A DNA stretch of 64,000 bases from JAWWOW01 sp033851265 (GCA_033851265.1 JAWWOW010000007.1:1-64000), one strand, 5' to 3'; shown: positions 49,259 through 58,129, counted from the first letter of the stretch. The notes: generated by a model not told the origin, from the sequence alone. Translations and numbers: made by a program.

Positions 49259-50071
49259 ATGGCGAAGCCCAGCCGCAAGCCGCTGATGGCGGGCAACTGG
49301 AAGATGAACCTCAACCACCTCGAGGCGATCGCCCTCGTACAGAAGCTCGCCTTCACACTCACGCCCGAGGACTACGACGCCGTCGAGGTCGTGGTCCACC
49401 CGCCGTACACCGACCTGCGCAGCGTTCAGACGCTCGTCGACGGCGACAAGCTCCTCATCCGGTACGGCGCCCAGGACGTCGCCGAGCACGTCAACGGCGC
49501 GCATACCGGCGACATCTCTGCCTCGATGCTCGCCAAGCTGAGCTGCAGTTACGTCATCGTCGGACACAGCGAGCGGCGGCAGTACCACGGGGAGACCGAC
49601 GATCTGGTGGCCGCCAAGGCGAGCGCCGCCTTCGCCGAGGACATCGTGCCGATCGTCTGCGTCGGTGAGCCCCTGGAAGTGCGCCAGGAGGGCGCGCACC
49701 TCCAGCACGTGCTCCGCCAGCTCGACGGGAGCCTCGAGGGGTTGCCGACGGACAAGGCCAAGCGGGTGGTCATTGCCTACGAACCCGTGTGGGCGATCGG
49801 GACCGGCGAAGTCGCAACTCCTGACGACGCCCAAGAGGTCTGCGGGATGATCCGGACCCGGCTGAAGGAGCGGTACGACGGGGACGTGGCGGCCGCCGTC
49901 CGCATCCTCTACGGCGGATCGGTGAAGGCGGACAACGTCGCGGCGATCATGGTCGGACGCGACGTCGACGGCGCCCTGGTGGGCGGCGCGAGCCTCGATG
50001 CGGATGAGTTCGCGGCAATCGTGCGCTACCGGCTGAGCGAGTCCGCCGAGACGAATGACACGGCTTCGTAA
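49259..50071 (+). CDS. tpiA: Triosephosphate isomerase
   Basis: Interconverts dihydroxyacetone phosphate and glyceraldehyde 3-phosphate. The 270-residue TIM barrel has the N-terminal AGNWKMNLNHLEAIALVQKL (catalytic Lys), YVIVGHSERRQYHGETDDLV (catalytic His), VVIAYEPVWAIGTGEVATPD (catalytic Glu and loop 6) and ILYGGSVKADNVAAIM. ATG at 49259 begins 4 nt after the pgk stop. In many actinobacteria secG follows directly; here a peptide transporter operon of ~6 kb intervenes. Confidence 0.97.
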   Translation: MAKPSRKPLMAGNWKMNLNHLEAIALVQKLAFTLTPEDYDAVEVVVHPPYTDLRSVQTLVDGDKLLIRYGAQDVAEHVNGAHTGDISASMLAKLSCSYVIVGHSERRQYHGETDDLVAAKASAAFAEDIVPIVCVGEPLEVRQEGAHLQHVLRQLDGSLEGLPTDKAKRVVIAYEPVWAIGTGEVATPDDAQEVCGMIRTRLKERYDGDVAAAVRILYGGSVKADNVAAIMVGRDVDGALVGGASLDADEFAAIVRYRLSESAETNDTAS

Positions 50072-50155
50072 CGCTGTGCTAACGGCTAGGGACGCAGTGT
50101 CGCAAACGCTTGGTCACGATTGGGCCACACCTCGGACTCGCCGGGCTACCCGGTC

Positions 50156-50184
50156 TTTCACCCGCTCGCCAAGGTGTCTAGAGT
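50156..50184 (+). promoter_or_regulatory. Candidate sigma-70-type promoter for the peptide transporter operon
   Basis: TTTCAC (50156-50161), a 17-nt spacer and TAGAGT (50179-50184) lie in the 213-bp gap after tpiA, about 100 nt before the chosen start of the first transporter gene. Spacing is ideal and both hexamers keep the key bases. No other element in 50072-50284 was recognised. Confidence 0.4.
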
Positions 50185-50284
50185 CCCACGCCTAGCAGCA
50201 CAGCGCCGCATTGCCGCCGGTCGGGTGATCCCCTGCCTCGGCATGCCGGGACTGCCGCACCGAGAGAAGGGCAGCGCCGCCCGG

Positions 50285-51286
50285 ATGACCGCACCGCTCG
50301 ACCTTGACTCGTCGGCTCAGGTAGCTACCCCCGAGGCAGTCCTCGCGGGTATGGGTCCAGTCGAAGGTCGCTCGCTCACCCAGATCGCCTGGCTTCGGCT
50401 CAAGCGCGACAAGTTGGCGTTGGGCAGCGGCCTGTTCATTCTCTTCCTCGTCATCGTCGCGATCTTGGCGCCGTTGATCACGAAGATCACTGGGGGCTCG
50501 CCCACCGAGTTCCACACCGAGCTGATCGACCCCAACTACGGCACTCCGATCGGGCACCTCAGCGGCATCAGCAGCACCCATATCCTCGGCGTCGAACCGG
50601 TCAATGGCCGCGATGTCTTCGCCCGCATCGTCTATGGCGCGCGGGTGTCGCTCACGATCGCGTTCCTGGCGACAGGTGTGTCCGTCGCCATCGGCGTCGT
50701 GATGGGCATGATGGCCGGCTACTTCGGCGGCATCATCGACTCGGCCATCAGCCGGTTGATGGACGTCCTCCTTGCGTTCCCGCTGCTGCTGTTCGCCATC
50801 GCACTCGTCGCTGTGCTCACCGACTACTCCCTGCCGGGCCTCGGCCTCGACAACACGCGCGTCGCAATCCTGGTTCTGATCATCGGGTTCTTCAACTGGC
50901 CATACATCGGCCGCATCATCCGAGGTCAGACGTTGTCATTGCGCGAGAAGGAGTACGTCGAGGCTGCCCGCAGTCTCGGAGCCGGCCCGGGCCACATCCT
51001 GTTCAAGGAATTGCTGCCGAACCTTGTCGGGCCGATCCTCGTCTACGCGACGCTGATCATCCCGGTCAACATCCTGTTCGAGGCTGCACTCTCGTTCCTC
51101 GGTGTCGGTGTCCGTTTGCCCAACCCGTCCTGGGGCGGCATGTTGTCGATTGCGTCTCAAGGTTGGTTCCAGATCGACCCGTTCTTCATGGTCGTGCCCG
51201 GCCTCGCGCTGCTGCTCACGGTCATGGCCTTCAACCTCTTCGGTGACGGGCTGCGTGACGCCCTTGACCCGAAGGCGAATCGCTAG
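50285..51286 (+). CDS. Peptide/nickel-type ABC transporter permease (OppC/DppC-like)
   Basis: Membrane subunit of a dipeptide/oligopeptide-type importer, 333 residues. The N-terminal cytoplasmic stretch ends in AWLRLKRDKLALGSGLFILF (OppC_N motif with the first helix). About five further helices follow, then the binding-protein-dependent transport signature REKEYVEAARSLGAGPGHIL (EAA loop) and EAALSFLGVGVRLPNPSWGG. The chosen ATG at 50285 fits the family start; the frame runs back to 50120 over the probable promoter. Gene order here is permease C, binding protein, permease B, ATPase D, ATPase F. Confidence 0.9.
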   Translation: MTAPLDLDSSAQVATPEAVLAGMGPVEGRSLTQIAWLRLKRDKLALGSGLFILFLVIVAILAPLITKITGGSPTEFHTELIDPNYGTPIGHLSGISSTHILGVEPVNGRDVFARIVYGARVSLTIAFLATGVSVAIGVVMGMMAGYFGGIIDSAISRLMDVLLAFPLLLFAIALVAVLTDYSLPGLGLDNTRVAILVLIIGFFNWPYIGRIIRGQTLSLREKEYVEAARSLGAGPGHILFKELLPNLVGPILVYATLIIPVNILFEAALSFLGVGVRLPNPSWGGMLSIASQGWFQIDPFFMVVPGLALLLTVMAFNLFGDGLRDALDPKANR

Positions 51287-51339
51287 GCAGATCAACCACT
51301 CGGTTAGGTAAGCGAGTCAAACGAAAGGGGCAATGCAGG

Positions 51340-53139
51340 ATGAGACGACAACGGCTGCTGTTAGCAGCAGTCCCGCTGTCGGTCCTCGCGCTGGTAGCCA
51401 CGGCTTGTGGTGGCAGCAGCGGGGGCGGCGGAGGTGCACCCAAGGCGGGTAAAGCGGAGTTCAACGGCGCTCTCAACGCGCTCGTGAACCCGTCGACCGC
51501 CAAGGGCGGGACGCTGCAGATGGCGACCGTCGGGGACTGTGACTACTGGGACCCGGCGCGCACGTACTACGCGTTCTGCTGGAACATGCAGCGGTTCATC
51601 TCGCGTGGCCTGATGGCCTACAAGGCGGTTCCTGGACCCGACGGTGCATCCGTGGTTCCGGACCTCGCTGAAGAGGCCGGCAAGCCGACCGACGGCAACA
51701 AGACCTGGACCTACAAGATCAAGAAGGGTCTGAAGCTCGAGAACGGCGAGGCGATCACGTCGAAGCTGATCAAGTACGGCGTCGAGCGGATCTTCGCTGG
51801 TGACGTCATCAACGGTGGCCCGACGTACTTCGTCACGTTCCTGTGCCCCGGTAAGACCGACAAGACCGGTGCCTGCCCGACGTATGCAGGGCCGTACAAG
51901 GACAAGGCGGCTGACAAGCTCGGTTTGTCGACGATCGAGACACCGGACGACAACACGATCATCTTCAAGCTGAACCAGCCGTTCGGTGACTTCAACTACC
52001 TGGCTGCGATGCCGGGAACCACGCCAGTGCCGATCGCCTACGACCAGAACACCAAGACGGGCGGCGCGAAGTACACCTTCAAGCCGGTCGCCAGTGGTCC
52101 GTACAAGGTTGGTCCTTACTCACCTGGCAAGAAGATCACCCTGGTCCGCAACACGAACTGGGACGCAGCGAGTGACCCGTTCCGCAAGGCGCTGCCGGAC
52201 TCGGTCGTGCTGACCATCAACTCGAACGCTCAAGACGTTGACAACCGCATCGTTGCCGGCACGGTCGACCTCGACCCAGGAGGCACCGGCGTGCAGGTTG
52301 CGACGCAGCAGAAGGTGCTGCGTGACCTGAACCTGAAGAACCGCGCGGACAACCCGTTCACGGGCTTCACGCGGTACTTCGCGATCAACGTCAACGTGCC
52401 GCCGTTCAACAACGTCGAGTGCCGCAAGGCCGTGGAGTACGCGGTCAACAAGGTCGACATCCAGACCGCGCGCGGTGGCCCGATCGGTGGTGGCGCAGTT
52501 GCAACCACCATGTTGAACCCGAACATCCAGGGTTACACCTCGTTCGATCTGTATCCGAACGGTGCCGACCACCGTGGTGACCTCGCCAAGGCTCGCGAGG
52601 CCCTCACGAACTGTGGCAAGCCGAACGGATTCAGCACGAAGCTGACCACCACCAACGCCGGCAAGGGCCCACCCGTTGCCGAAGCACTCCAGAACGCGTT
52701 GAAGCGGGTCGGCATCAAGGTGACCATCGAAGCTGGTGACCCGGCTAGCTACTACAGCCAGTTCATCGGTGCGCCTGCAACCAACAAGTCCAAGGGCTTC
52801 GGAATCATGGTTGCGGGTTGGGGTGCGGACTTCCCGACTGGCTATGGCTTCTTCAGCCAGATCGTGGACGGCCGTGCAATCAAGGCGCAGGGCAACTCGA
52901 ACTACGCCGAGTTGAACAGTCAGAAGGTCAACGGTCTCATCGACCAGGCCAACGCAGCGACCAGTGCAACGGATGCTGCGAAGCTCTGGGGAGACGTTGA
53001 CAAGGCGGTCATGGAAGAAGCCGCCGAGGTGCCATACCTGTATGACAAGGCTCTGCTGCTCCACAGCAGCAGGCTGAAGAACATCTATGTCACTGCAGCG
53101 TTCGGCATGTACGACTACCAGGCACTCGGCGTCCTCTGA
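51340..53139 (+). CDS. Peptide ABC transporter substrate-binding lipoprotein
   Basis: Extracellular binding lipoprotein of the SBP_bac_5 (DppA/OppA) family, 599 residues. The signal peptide MRRQRLLLAAVPLSVLALVA ends in lipobox VATAC, with lipidation at C23, followed by a Gly/Ser linker. The mature part has KGGTLQMATVGDCDYWDPAR, the family motif WTYKIKKGLKLENGEAITSK, TPDDNTIIFKLNQPFGDFNY, PVASGPYKVGPYSPGKKITL and RKAVEYAVNKVDI. The ligand is probably a peptide, but the family also binds other solutes. A strong hairpin follows the stop. Confidence 0.92.
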   Translation: MRRQRLLLAAVPLSVLALVATACGGSSGGGGGAPKAGKAEFNGALNALVNPSTAKGGTLQMATVGDCDYWDPARTYYAFCWNMQRFISRGLMAYKAVPGPDGASVVPDLAEEAGKPTDGNKTWTYKIKKGLKLENGEAITSKLIKYGVERIFAGDVINGGPTYFVTFLCPGKTDKTGACPTYAGPYKDKAADKLGLSTIETPDDNTIIFKLNQPFGDFNYLAAMPGTTPVPIAYDQNTKTGGAKYTFKPVASGPYKVGPYSPGKKITLVRNTNWDAASDPFRKALPDSVVLTINSNAQDVDNRIVAGTVDLDPGGTGVQVATQQKVLRDLNLKNRADNPFTGFTRYFAINVNVPPFNNVECRKAVEYAVNKVDIQTARGGPIGGGAVATTMLNPNIQGYTSFDLYPNGADHRGDLAKAREALTNCGKPNGFSTKLTTTNAGKGPPVAEALQNALKRVGIKVTIEAGDPASYYSQFIGAPATNKSKGFGIMVAGWGADFPTGYGFFSQIVDGRAIKAQGNSNYAELNSQKVNGLIDQANAATSATDAAKLWGDVDKAVMEEAAEVPYLYDKALLLHSSRLKNIYVTAAFGMYDYQALGVL

Positions 53140-53183
53140 CGCACGTGCCTACCGCACCAAGCAGCAAAGGCAGGTGAAGGCGA

Positions 53184-53216
53184 CCGTGGCCGGCGGGGAC
53201 TCCCCGCCGGCCACGG
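53184..53216 (+). terminator. Strong GC hairpin between the binding-protein and permease genes
   Basis: A perfect 15-bp stem (53184-53198 with 53202-53216) closes a 3-nt loop ACT, 45 nt after the binding-protein stop and 11 nt before the next start. It has no U-tract. Such hairpins after binding-protein genes typically protect the upstream mRNA end or partly stop transcription, giving more binding protein than membrane subunits. Confidence 0.6.
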
Positions 53217-53227
53217 CGCCGGAATAA

Positions 53228-54229
53228 GTGATCAGATACGTGATCCGGCGCGTGCTACTGCTCTTCGTCTTGCTCATCGTGGTGAGCTTCTTGACGTTCA
53301 GCATCTTCTTTGCTGTCCCGAAGTTCACCGGACAGAGCACGGCTGTGCTGTTCGCGGGCAAGTCGCCGACACCGGCGGCGGTCGCGGATGTCGAGAAGAA
53401 ACTCGGTCTCGATAAGCCGTTCTTCGTGCAGTACGGCAGTTTCATGAAGGGCATCGTCGTCGGCCGTGACTTCGTGTCCGGATCAGGGACCGAGCACTGC
53501 CCAGCGCCGTGCTTCGGCTACTCCTTCGTCAACGACCGCCCGGTATGGACGGAACTGAAGGAAGCCATGCCGGTCACCTTCTCGCTGGCCATCGGAGCGG
53601 CGATCCTTTGGCTGATCACCGGCGTCGGTGTCGGCATCATCAGTGCCTTGAAGAAACGCTCGTGGTTCGACCGATTGTCGATGGGCATCGCCCTGGCCGG
53701 CGTCTCCCTGCCGATCTATTTCACCGGCCTGGTCATGCTGAAGCTGTTTAGTTACCAGTGGCACATCTTCAACAACGTGCATTACGCGCCGTTCCTGGAC
53801 AACCCCATTAGCTGGGCGTCCAATCTGATCCTGCCCTGGGTCGCGCTCGCGTTTCTCTATGCGGCGCTGTATGCGCGACTGACTCGCTCCGGGATGCTCG
53901 AGACGATGGGCGAGGACTACATCCGCACAGCCCGGGCCAAGGGGCTGAAGGAGTCCCGTGTGATTGGCCGGCACGGGCTGCGGGCAGCGCTGACCCCGAT
54001 CGTCACGATCTTTGGTCTCGACGTGGGCGGTCTGCTCGGTGGCGCGATCCTCACCGAGTACACCTTCGGTTTCCCCGGCATCGGCAAGATGTCCGTCGAC
54101 GGCGTGTTCCGGCGTGATCTCCCAGTCATCTTGGGCGTCACGTTGTTCGCAGCCTTCTTCATCCTGCTGGCCAACCTCATCGTGGATCTGCTGTACGCCG
54201 TCGTCGACCCGCGGGTGCGCTACACATGA
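53228..54229 (+). CDS. Peptide ABC transporter permease (OppB/DppB-like)
   Basis: Second membrane subunit of the peptide importer, 333 residues. The N-terminus IRYVIRRVLLLFVLLIVVSF is the classical OppB first helix. A periplasmic loop (PTPAAVADVEKKLGLDKPFF) and a cysteine-containing insert (GTEHCPAPCFGYSFVNDRPV) follow. The EAA loop reads MGEDYIRTARAKGLKESRVI, and GGLLGGAILTEYTFGFPGIG and FILLANLIVDLLYAVVDPRV close the protein. GTG at 53228 sits just past the GC hairpin. It overlaps the next gene by ATGA. Confidence 0.92.
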   Translation: MIRYVIRRVLLLFVLLIVVSFLTFSIFFAVPKFTGQSTAVLFAGKSPTPAAVADVEKKLGLDKPFFVQYGSFMKGIVVGRDFVSGSGTEHCPAPCFGYSFVNDRPVWTELKEAMPVTFSLAIGAAILWLITGVGVGIISALKKRSWFDRLSMGIALAGVSLPIYFTGLVMLKLFSYQWHIFNNVHYAPFLDNPISWASNLILPWVALAFLYAALYARLTRSGMLETMGEDYIRTARAKGLKESRVIGRHGLRAALTPIVTIFGLDVGGLLGGAILTEYTFGFPGIGKMSVDGVFRRDLPVILGVTLFAAFFILLANLIVDLLYAVVDPRVRYT

Positions 54230-55329
54230 GCCCGAAGCAATCCAAGGCCGAGGTTCTCGCCAACAAGCAACATGACGCCGAGCAGGAATCGGTCGCTCCT
54301 GGCACGCCAGGCACGGGGTTCCTCGAAGTTCGCGATCTGAAGATTCACTTCCCGACCGATGACGGGCTCGTCAAGGCGGTCGATGGGTTGTCGTTCAAAC
54401 TCGAGCGCGGGCAGTCCCTGGGAATCGTCGGTGAGTCAGGGTCGGGCAAGAGCGTCACGAGCCTCGGCATCCTCGGGATCTACAACGCGCGCAATGCGCG
54501 GATGTCCGGTGAGATCTGGCTGGATGGGCAGGAGCTCGTCACGTTGCCTGCGGAGGACATGCGGAAACTGCGCGGTAACAAGGTCGCGATGATCTTCCAG
54601 GACCCGCTGTCGAGCCTGCATCCCTACTACACCGTGGGTTGGCAGATCGCCGAGGCATATCGCGTTCACCACGACGTCTCGAAAAAGGAAGCTCACACCC
54701 GCGCGATCGAGCTTCTCAAGCGGGTGGGTATTCCGCAGCCTGACCGGCGTGTTGACGACTATCCGCACCAGTTCTCCGGCGGTATGCGGCAGCGCGCGAT
54801 GATCGCCATGGCGTTGTCGTGTGACCCGGCGTTGCTTATCGCGGACGAGCCGACCACCGCCCTCGACGTGACCGTGCAGGCGCAGATTCTCGACCTGCTC
54901 AACGACCTGCGCGAAGAGTTCAACTCAGCGGTGATCCTCATCACCCACGACCTGGGTGTTGTCGCGGAGGTCGCTGAGGACGTGCTCGTCATGTACGCCG
55001 GCCAGGTCATGGAGTACGGCTCGGTGTCGGACATCTTCTACAACCCGGAGCATCCCTACACCTGGGGGCTGCTCAGCTCGATGACCCGCCTCGACCGGGT
55101 TCGCGAGGACCGGCTCAGGCCCATCCCGGGCTCACCCCCCAGCCTGATCAATGTGCCGTCTGGCTGTTCCTTCCACCCCAGGTGCACGTACGAGGTCAAG
55201 AACAACGGACGCTCTCAACAGGAGCGCCCCCTGCTTCGGGAGGCGACGCCCGGGCACAAGGTCGCCTGCCACCTGGCGCACGAGGACCGGGTCAAGTTCT
55301 TCCAGGAGGAGATCAAGCCCAACCTCTAA
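54226..55329 (+). CDS. Peptide ABC transporter ATP-binding protein (OppD/DppD-like)
   Basis: Cytoplasmic ATPase of the importer, 367 residues. Walker A is GESGSGKSVTSLGIL, the Q-loop MIFQDPLSSLHPYYTVGWQI, the signature FSGGMRQRAMIAMALSCDPA, Walker B LLIADEPTTALDVTVQAQIL and the switch VILITHDLGVVAE. The oligopeptide-type C-terminal domain has CSFHPRCTYEVKN; three Cys-type positions are partly present, so a [4Fe-4S]-like site as in some DppD proteins is uncertain. A ~30-residue Lys/Gln-rich N-terminal stretch precedes the domain. Confidence 0.93.
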   Translation: MSPKQSKAEVLANKQHDAEQESVAPGTPGTGFLEVRDLKIHFPTDDGLVKAVDGLSFKLERGQSLGIVGESGSGKSVTSLGILGIYNARNARMSGEIWLDGQELVTLPAEDMRKLRGNKVAMIFQDPLSSLHPYYTVGWQIAEAYRVHHDVSKKEAHTRAIELLKRVGIPQPDRRVDDYPHQFSGGMRQRAMIAMALSCDPALLIADEPTTALDVTVQAQILDLLNDLREEFNSAVILITHDLGVVAEVAEDVLVMYAGQVMEYGSVSDIFYNPEHPYTWGLLSSMTRLDRVREDRLRPIPGSPPSLINVPSGCSFHPRCTYEVKNNGRSQQERPLLREATPGHKVACHLAHEDRVKFFQEEIKPNL

Positions 55330-55401
55330 GGGGCGCCACGGGCCACTCCATCGGTCCCGTCGCAGGCCACCGGCGAGTAGTCTGACCGACGATATTCGAG
55401 G

Positions 55402-55417
55402 GGCACACTGGTGTGCC
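55402..55417. repeat. Near-palindrome before the oppF-like gene
   Basis: GGCACAC (55402-55408) and GTGTGCC (55411-55417) are separated by two bases, 20 bp before the chosen oppF-like start. The 2-nt centre suits a DNA operator better than an RNA hairpin. The 107-bp gap (55330-55436) also holds a TAGTCT that could be a -10 element, without a clear -35. Confidence 0.35.
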
Positions 55418-55436
55418 TGCACCTGGGAGAGGCCGA

Positions 55437-56480
55437 GTGGCGGGAACACAGCAGGCGAATCCTGCAGCCCCCCAGGGGATGCCGCAGGACGGCGATGCAC
55501 TTCTCCAAGTAACCGACCTCCGGAAGTACTTCCCGGTCACGCGCGGAATCGTCTTCCAGCGAACGGTTGGCCAGGTCCGCGCCGTGGACGGTGTCTCGCT
55601 CAATCTCAAGCCCGGCGAGACGTTCGGCATCGTCGGTGAGACCGGCTGCGGCAAATCGACGACGGGCCGCGTCATCGCGCGCTTGCTCGACGCGACATCC
55701 GGCACGGTGGTCTTCGACGGTCGCGACATCACCCACCTGAACGCCCGGCAGATGCGACCGATCCGCCGCGACATCCAGATGATCTTCCAGGATCCCTACT
55801 CCTCCCTGAACCCGCGACACAACATCGGAACCATCGTGGGCGCGCCGTTCCGCCTGCAGGGCATCAAGACCGAGAAGGGCGTCAAGGCCGCCGTACAAGA
55901 ACTGCTCGAGATCGTCGGGTTGAACCCTGAGCACTACAACCGCTACCCACACGAGTTCAGCGGCGGGCAACGCCAACGCATCGGCGTCGCGCGCGCGCTT
56001 GCCCTGCGACCCAAGCTCATCATTTGCGACGAGCCGGTCTCCGCTCTCGACGTCTCGATCCAGGCCCAGGTCATCAACCTGCTCGAGGATCTGCAGGAGC
56101 AATTCGGGCTCACCTACGTGTTCATCGCCCATGACCTGTCCGTGGTGCGGCACATCTGCGACAACGTCGCGGTCATGTACCTCGGCCAGATCATGGAGAT
56201 GGCCGACCGGGTCAATCTCTACGAGCACGCGATGCACCCGTACACGCATGCCTTGTTGTCGGCGGTGCCGATCCCCGACCCCAACAAGGAGCAGAAGCGC
56301 GAGCGCATCCTGCTGACAGGCGACGTCCCAAGCCCGTTGAACCCGCCGCCGGCCTGCCCGTTCCACACCCGGTGCTGGAAGGCTCAGGACATCTGCGGTG
56401 AGGTAAAGCCACCGCTCGCCGAGCTGGCGCCGGGCCACTACGTGTCCTGCCATTTCCCGGAAGAGCGAGCTGTCATCTGA
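55437..56480 (+). CDS. Peptide ABC transporter ATP-binding protein (OppF/DppF-like)
   Basis: Second ATPase of the importer, 347 residues from GTG 55437, which has GGGAGAGG upstream (GTG at 55413 is possible but would start inside a palindrome). It has Walker A GETGCGKSTTGRVIA, the Q-loop MIFQDPYSSLNPRHNIGTIV, the signature FSGGQRQRIGVARALALRPK, Walker B LIICDEPVSALDVSIQAQVI and the switch VFIAHDLSVVRHI. The C-terminal peptide-transport domain has CPFHTRCWKAQDICGE. The stop overlaps the secG ATG (TGATG), coupling secG to this operon. Confidence 0.93.
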   Translation: MAGTQQANPAAPQGMPQDGDALLQVTDLRKYFPVTRGIVFQRTVGQVRAVDGVSLNLKPGETFGIVGETGCGKSTTGRVIARLLDATSGTVVFDGRDITHLNARQMRPIRRDIQMIFQDPYSSLNPRHNIGTIVGAPFRLQGIKTEKGVKAAVQELLEIVGLNPEHYNRYPHEFSGGQRQRIGVARALALRPKLIICDEPVSALDVSIQAQVINLLEDLQEQFGLTYVFIAHDLSVVRHICDNVAVMYLGQIMEMADRVNLYEHAMHPYTHALLSAVPIPDPNKEQKRERILLTGDVPSPLNPPPACPFHTRCWKAQDICGEVKPPLAELAPGHYVSCHFPEERAVI

Positions 56481-56713
56481 TGGAAGCGGTTCTGTCGGTC
56501 GTGCTCATCGTGACAAGCCTGTTACTGGTTGTGCTCGTCCTGTTGCACCGCGGGAAGGGTGGCGGCCTATCCGACCTGTTCGGCGGTGGCATGTCCTCAT
56601 CGCTGGGTGGGTCCTCAGTGGTGGAGAAGAACCTCGACCGGCTGACCATCTTCTGCGGCGTTGTCTGGTTCGCATCCATCATCGGGTTGGGGCTGTTGCT
56701 CAAGCACAAGTGA
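56480..56713 (+). CDS. secG: Protein translocase subunit SecG
   Basis: Small subunit of the SecYEG channel, 77 residues with two membrane helices (VLSVVLIVTSLLLVVLVLLH at the N-terminus and FCGVVWFASIIGLGLLL at the C-terminus). The conserved loop GKGGGLSDLFGGGMSSSLGG lies between them. The length is typical for actinobacteria. Its ATG overlaps the stop of the peptide-transporter ATPase gene, so it is translated with that operon rather than with tpiA. A 7-bp inverted repeat (AGTGAGG 56709-56715, CCTCACT 56728-56734) spans its stop. Confidence 0.93.
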   Translation: MEAVLSVVLIVTSLLLVVLVLLHRGKGGGLSDLFGGGMSSSLGGSSVVEKNLDRLTIFCGVVWFASIIGLGLLLKHK

Positions 56714-56761
56714 GGTTGTGACATCCGCCTCACTCGTTAGGTAGGAGCAGGAGTTCACCTC

Positions 56762-56780
56762 GAGGCCGTAGAATGGCCTC
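56762..56780 (+). promoter_or_regulatory. Hairpin in the rbpA upstream region
   Basis: GAGGCC (56762-56767) and GGCCTC (56775-56780) enclose GTAGAAT, which could also contain a -10-like TAGAAT. It lies 63 nt before the rbpA GTG. Whether it acts as promoter DNA or leader RNA cannot be told from the sequence. Confidence 0.3.
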
Positions 56781-56842
56781 ACCGACAACATCTAGGGCCG
56801 CGCTCGGCGGCTTGGTTCGCTGACGTTCAGGAGTGGGCGCTC

Positions 56843-57175
56843 GTGGCAGGTGGCAACGCGATCCGCGGAAGCCGGGTCGGCGCAGGTCCGATGGGGGAAG
56901 CAGAGCGAGGAGACTCAGCGCCACGGCGGCGCGTTTCCTTCTGGTGCGCCAACCTCCATGAGACTCGACCGTCGTTCGCCGCCGATGCGGCCATCCCCGA
57001 CAGCTGGGACTGCCCCCGCTGCGGCTTCCCGGCGGGGCGTGACCGGCAAGCGCCGCCCGATCCGCCGCGCAACGAGCCCTACAAGACCCATCTCGCCTAC
57101 GTGCGGGAGCGGCGCAACGACGCCGACGGCGACGCGATCCTCAGCGAAGCGCTGGAGAAGCTCCGCGCCCGCTGA
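56843..57175 (+). CDS. rbpA: RNA polymerase-binding protein RbpA
   Basis: Actinobacteria-specific activator that binds sigma factor and core RNA polymerase to stabilise the open complex, 110 residues. The N-terminal tail MAGGNAIRGSRVGAGPMGEA and the basic RRRVSFWCANLHETRPSFAA lead into the zinc-type core (FWC ... WDCPRCGFPAG), and the C-terminal sigma-interaction helix is YKTHLAYVRERRNDADGDAI. AGGAG precedes the GTG. Position after secG is the normal actinobacterial one. Confidence 0.95.
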   Translation: MAGGNAIRGSRVGAGPMGEAERGDSAPRRRVSFWCANLHETRPSFAADAAIPDSWDCPRCGFPAGRDRQAPPDPPRNEPYKTHLAYVRERRNDADGDAILSEALEKLRAR

Positions 57176-57229
57176 CCAACTGGAACCGGAGTTGTCCGCC
57201 GACCCGGTCATGCGTGTCTACCTCGGCGA

Positions 57230-58003
57230 CTAGTTGGCGCCGATGACCGTGAAGTCTTGGCCGACGAAGATGTGGTGCGGCCAGTTGACGCCGATGGTGT
57301 GGGCCTCGTACTCACCGCTGCTCAGCTTCACCACACGGTCAACGATGCCTCCCGGGTAGGCGGCCAGCGCCGCTTCCGTCGCCTGATTCGCTGCCGTTCC
57401 GCTGACGATCGTTCCCGATCCCTGACTGTAGGTCGCCGGGATCTGACCGACCTGTTTTGACGTGGTTGGTGCACCGCGCTGGAAGGGGACCACGGTTGTG
57501 GCCGAGGAAGCCGCAGATCCGCTGTCGCCAGTCGGCTGCACGATGACCTGCGCGGCCGTGATGGTCGTGCCACTGACCGTCCCGAGGACGAGAACAGATT
57601 GGCCCGTTGCAATGGCACTCGCCGCGGTCGCGCTCGTCCCCTTCTGGTACGTCGTGGAGGACGCCTCGTTGACGGTCACCTGCTGACCCGCTGATGTCGA
57701 CAGCGTGAAGCCTGAGGTGGACACGCTGCCGACCGTGCCGGCTGTTCCGCCAGCGGCCGGACCGGACCGAGCGTTGGAACCCGCGCCGCCGGATCCGAGG
57801 CCGCCGGCGGGGCCCGTGGAAACGACGTGCCCTGCTGTTGCCGAGGGGGATATGGCGAGACCGACGGGTACTCCGATCGCCGCACAGAGCACCGCAGCGG
57901 CCACGATCCATCGACTTCTGTTGGTCGACAGCAATCGCCGGGCGCTGGGCCAGCGTGCCTGCTTGGCCATGTCGTCGGGGATTGTTGGTTCGTGATCGTT
58001 CAT
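57230..58003 (-). CDS. Membrane-anchored DUF5666/PepSY-like protein
   Basis: A 257-residue extracytoplasmic protein of unknown function. Residues ~1-30 are cytoplasmic and basic, and ~31-52 (RWIVAAAVLCAAIGVPVGLA) form a membrane anchor. A Gly/Ala/Ser-rich linker follows. About 88-165 resembles a DUF5666-type OB domain (TVGSVSTSGFTLSTSAGQQV, ATGQSVLVLGTVSGTTITAA). The C-terminal ~60 residues look PepSY-like (ATEAALAAYPGGIVDRVVKL then SSGEYEAHTIGVNW). The ATG is supported by GAGGAG 7 nt upstream. Both domains are found in envelope proteins of actinobacteria, and no catalytic residue is evident. Confidence 0.7.
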   Translation of the reverse strand: MNDHEPTIPDDMAKQARWPSARRLLSTNRSRWIVAAAVLCAAIGVPVGLAISPSATAGHVVSTGPAGGLGSGGAGSNARSGPAAGGTAGTVGSVSTSGFTLSTSAGQQVTVNEASSTTYQKGTSATAASAIATGQSVLVLGTVSGTTITAAQVIVQPTGDSGSAASSATTVVPFQRGAPTTSKQVGQIPATYSQGSGTIVSGTAANQATEAALAAYPGGIVDRVVKLSSGEYEAHTIGVNWPHHIFVGQDFTVIGAN

Positions 58004-58129
58004 GCTGGCGCTCCTCTAATGCGGGTAACTACACGCAGAGTGCCGTCCGCACATGTGAGCTTCCTGTAGGCCACCTGTGATGACGGCGTGACTGTTCAGA
58101 CCCCCGTTTTGTGGAGCTCTCCGAGTCGC

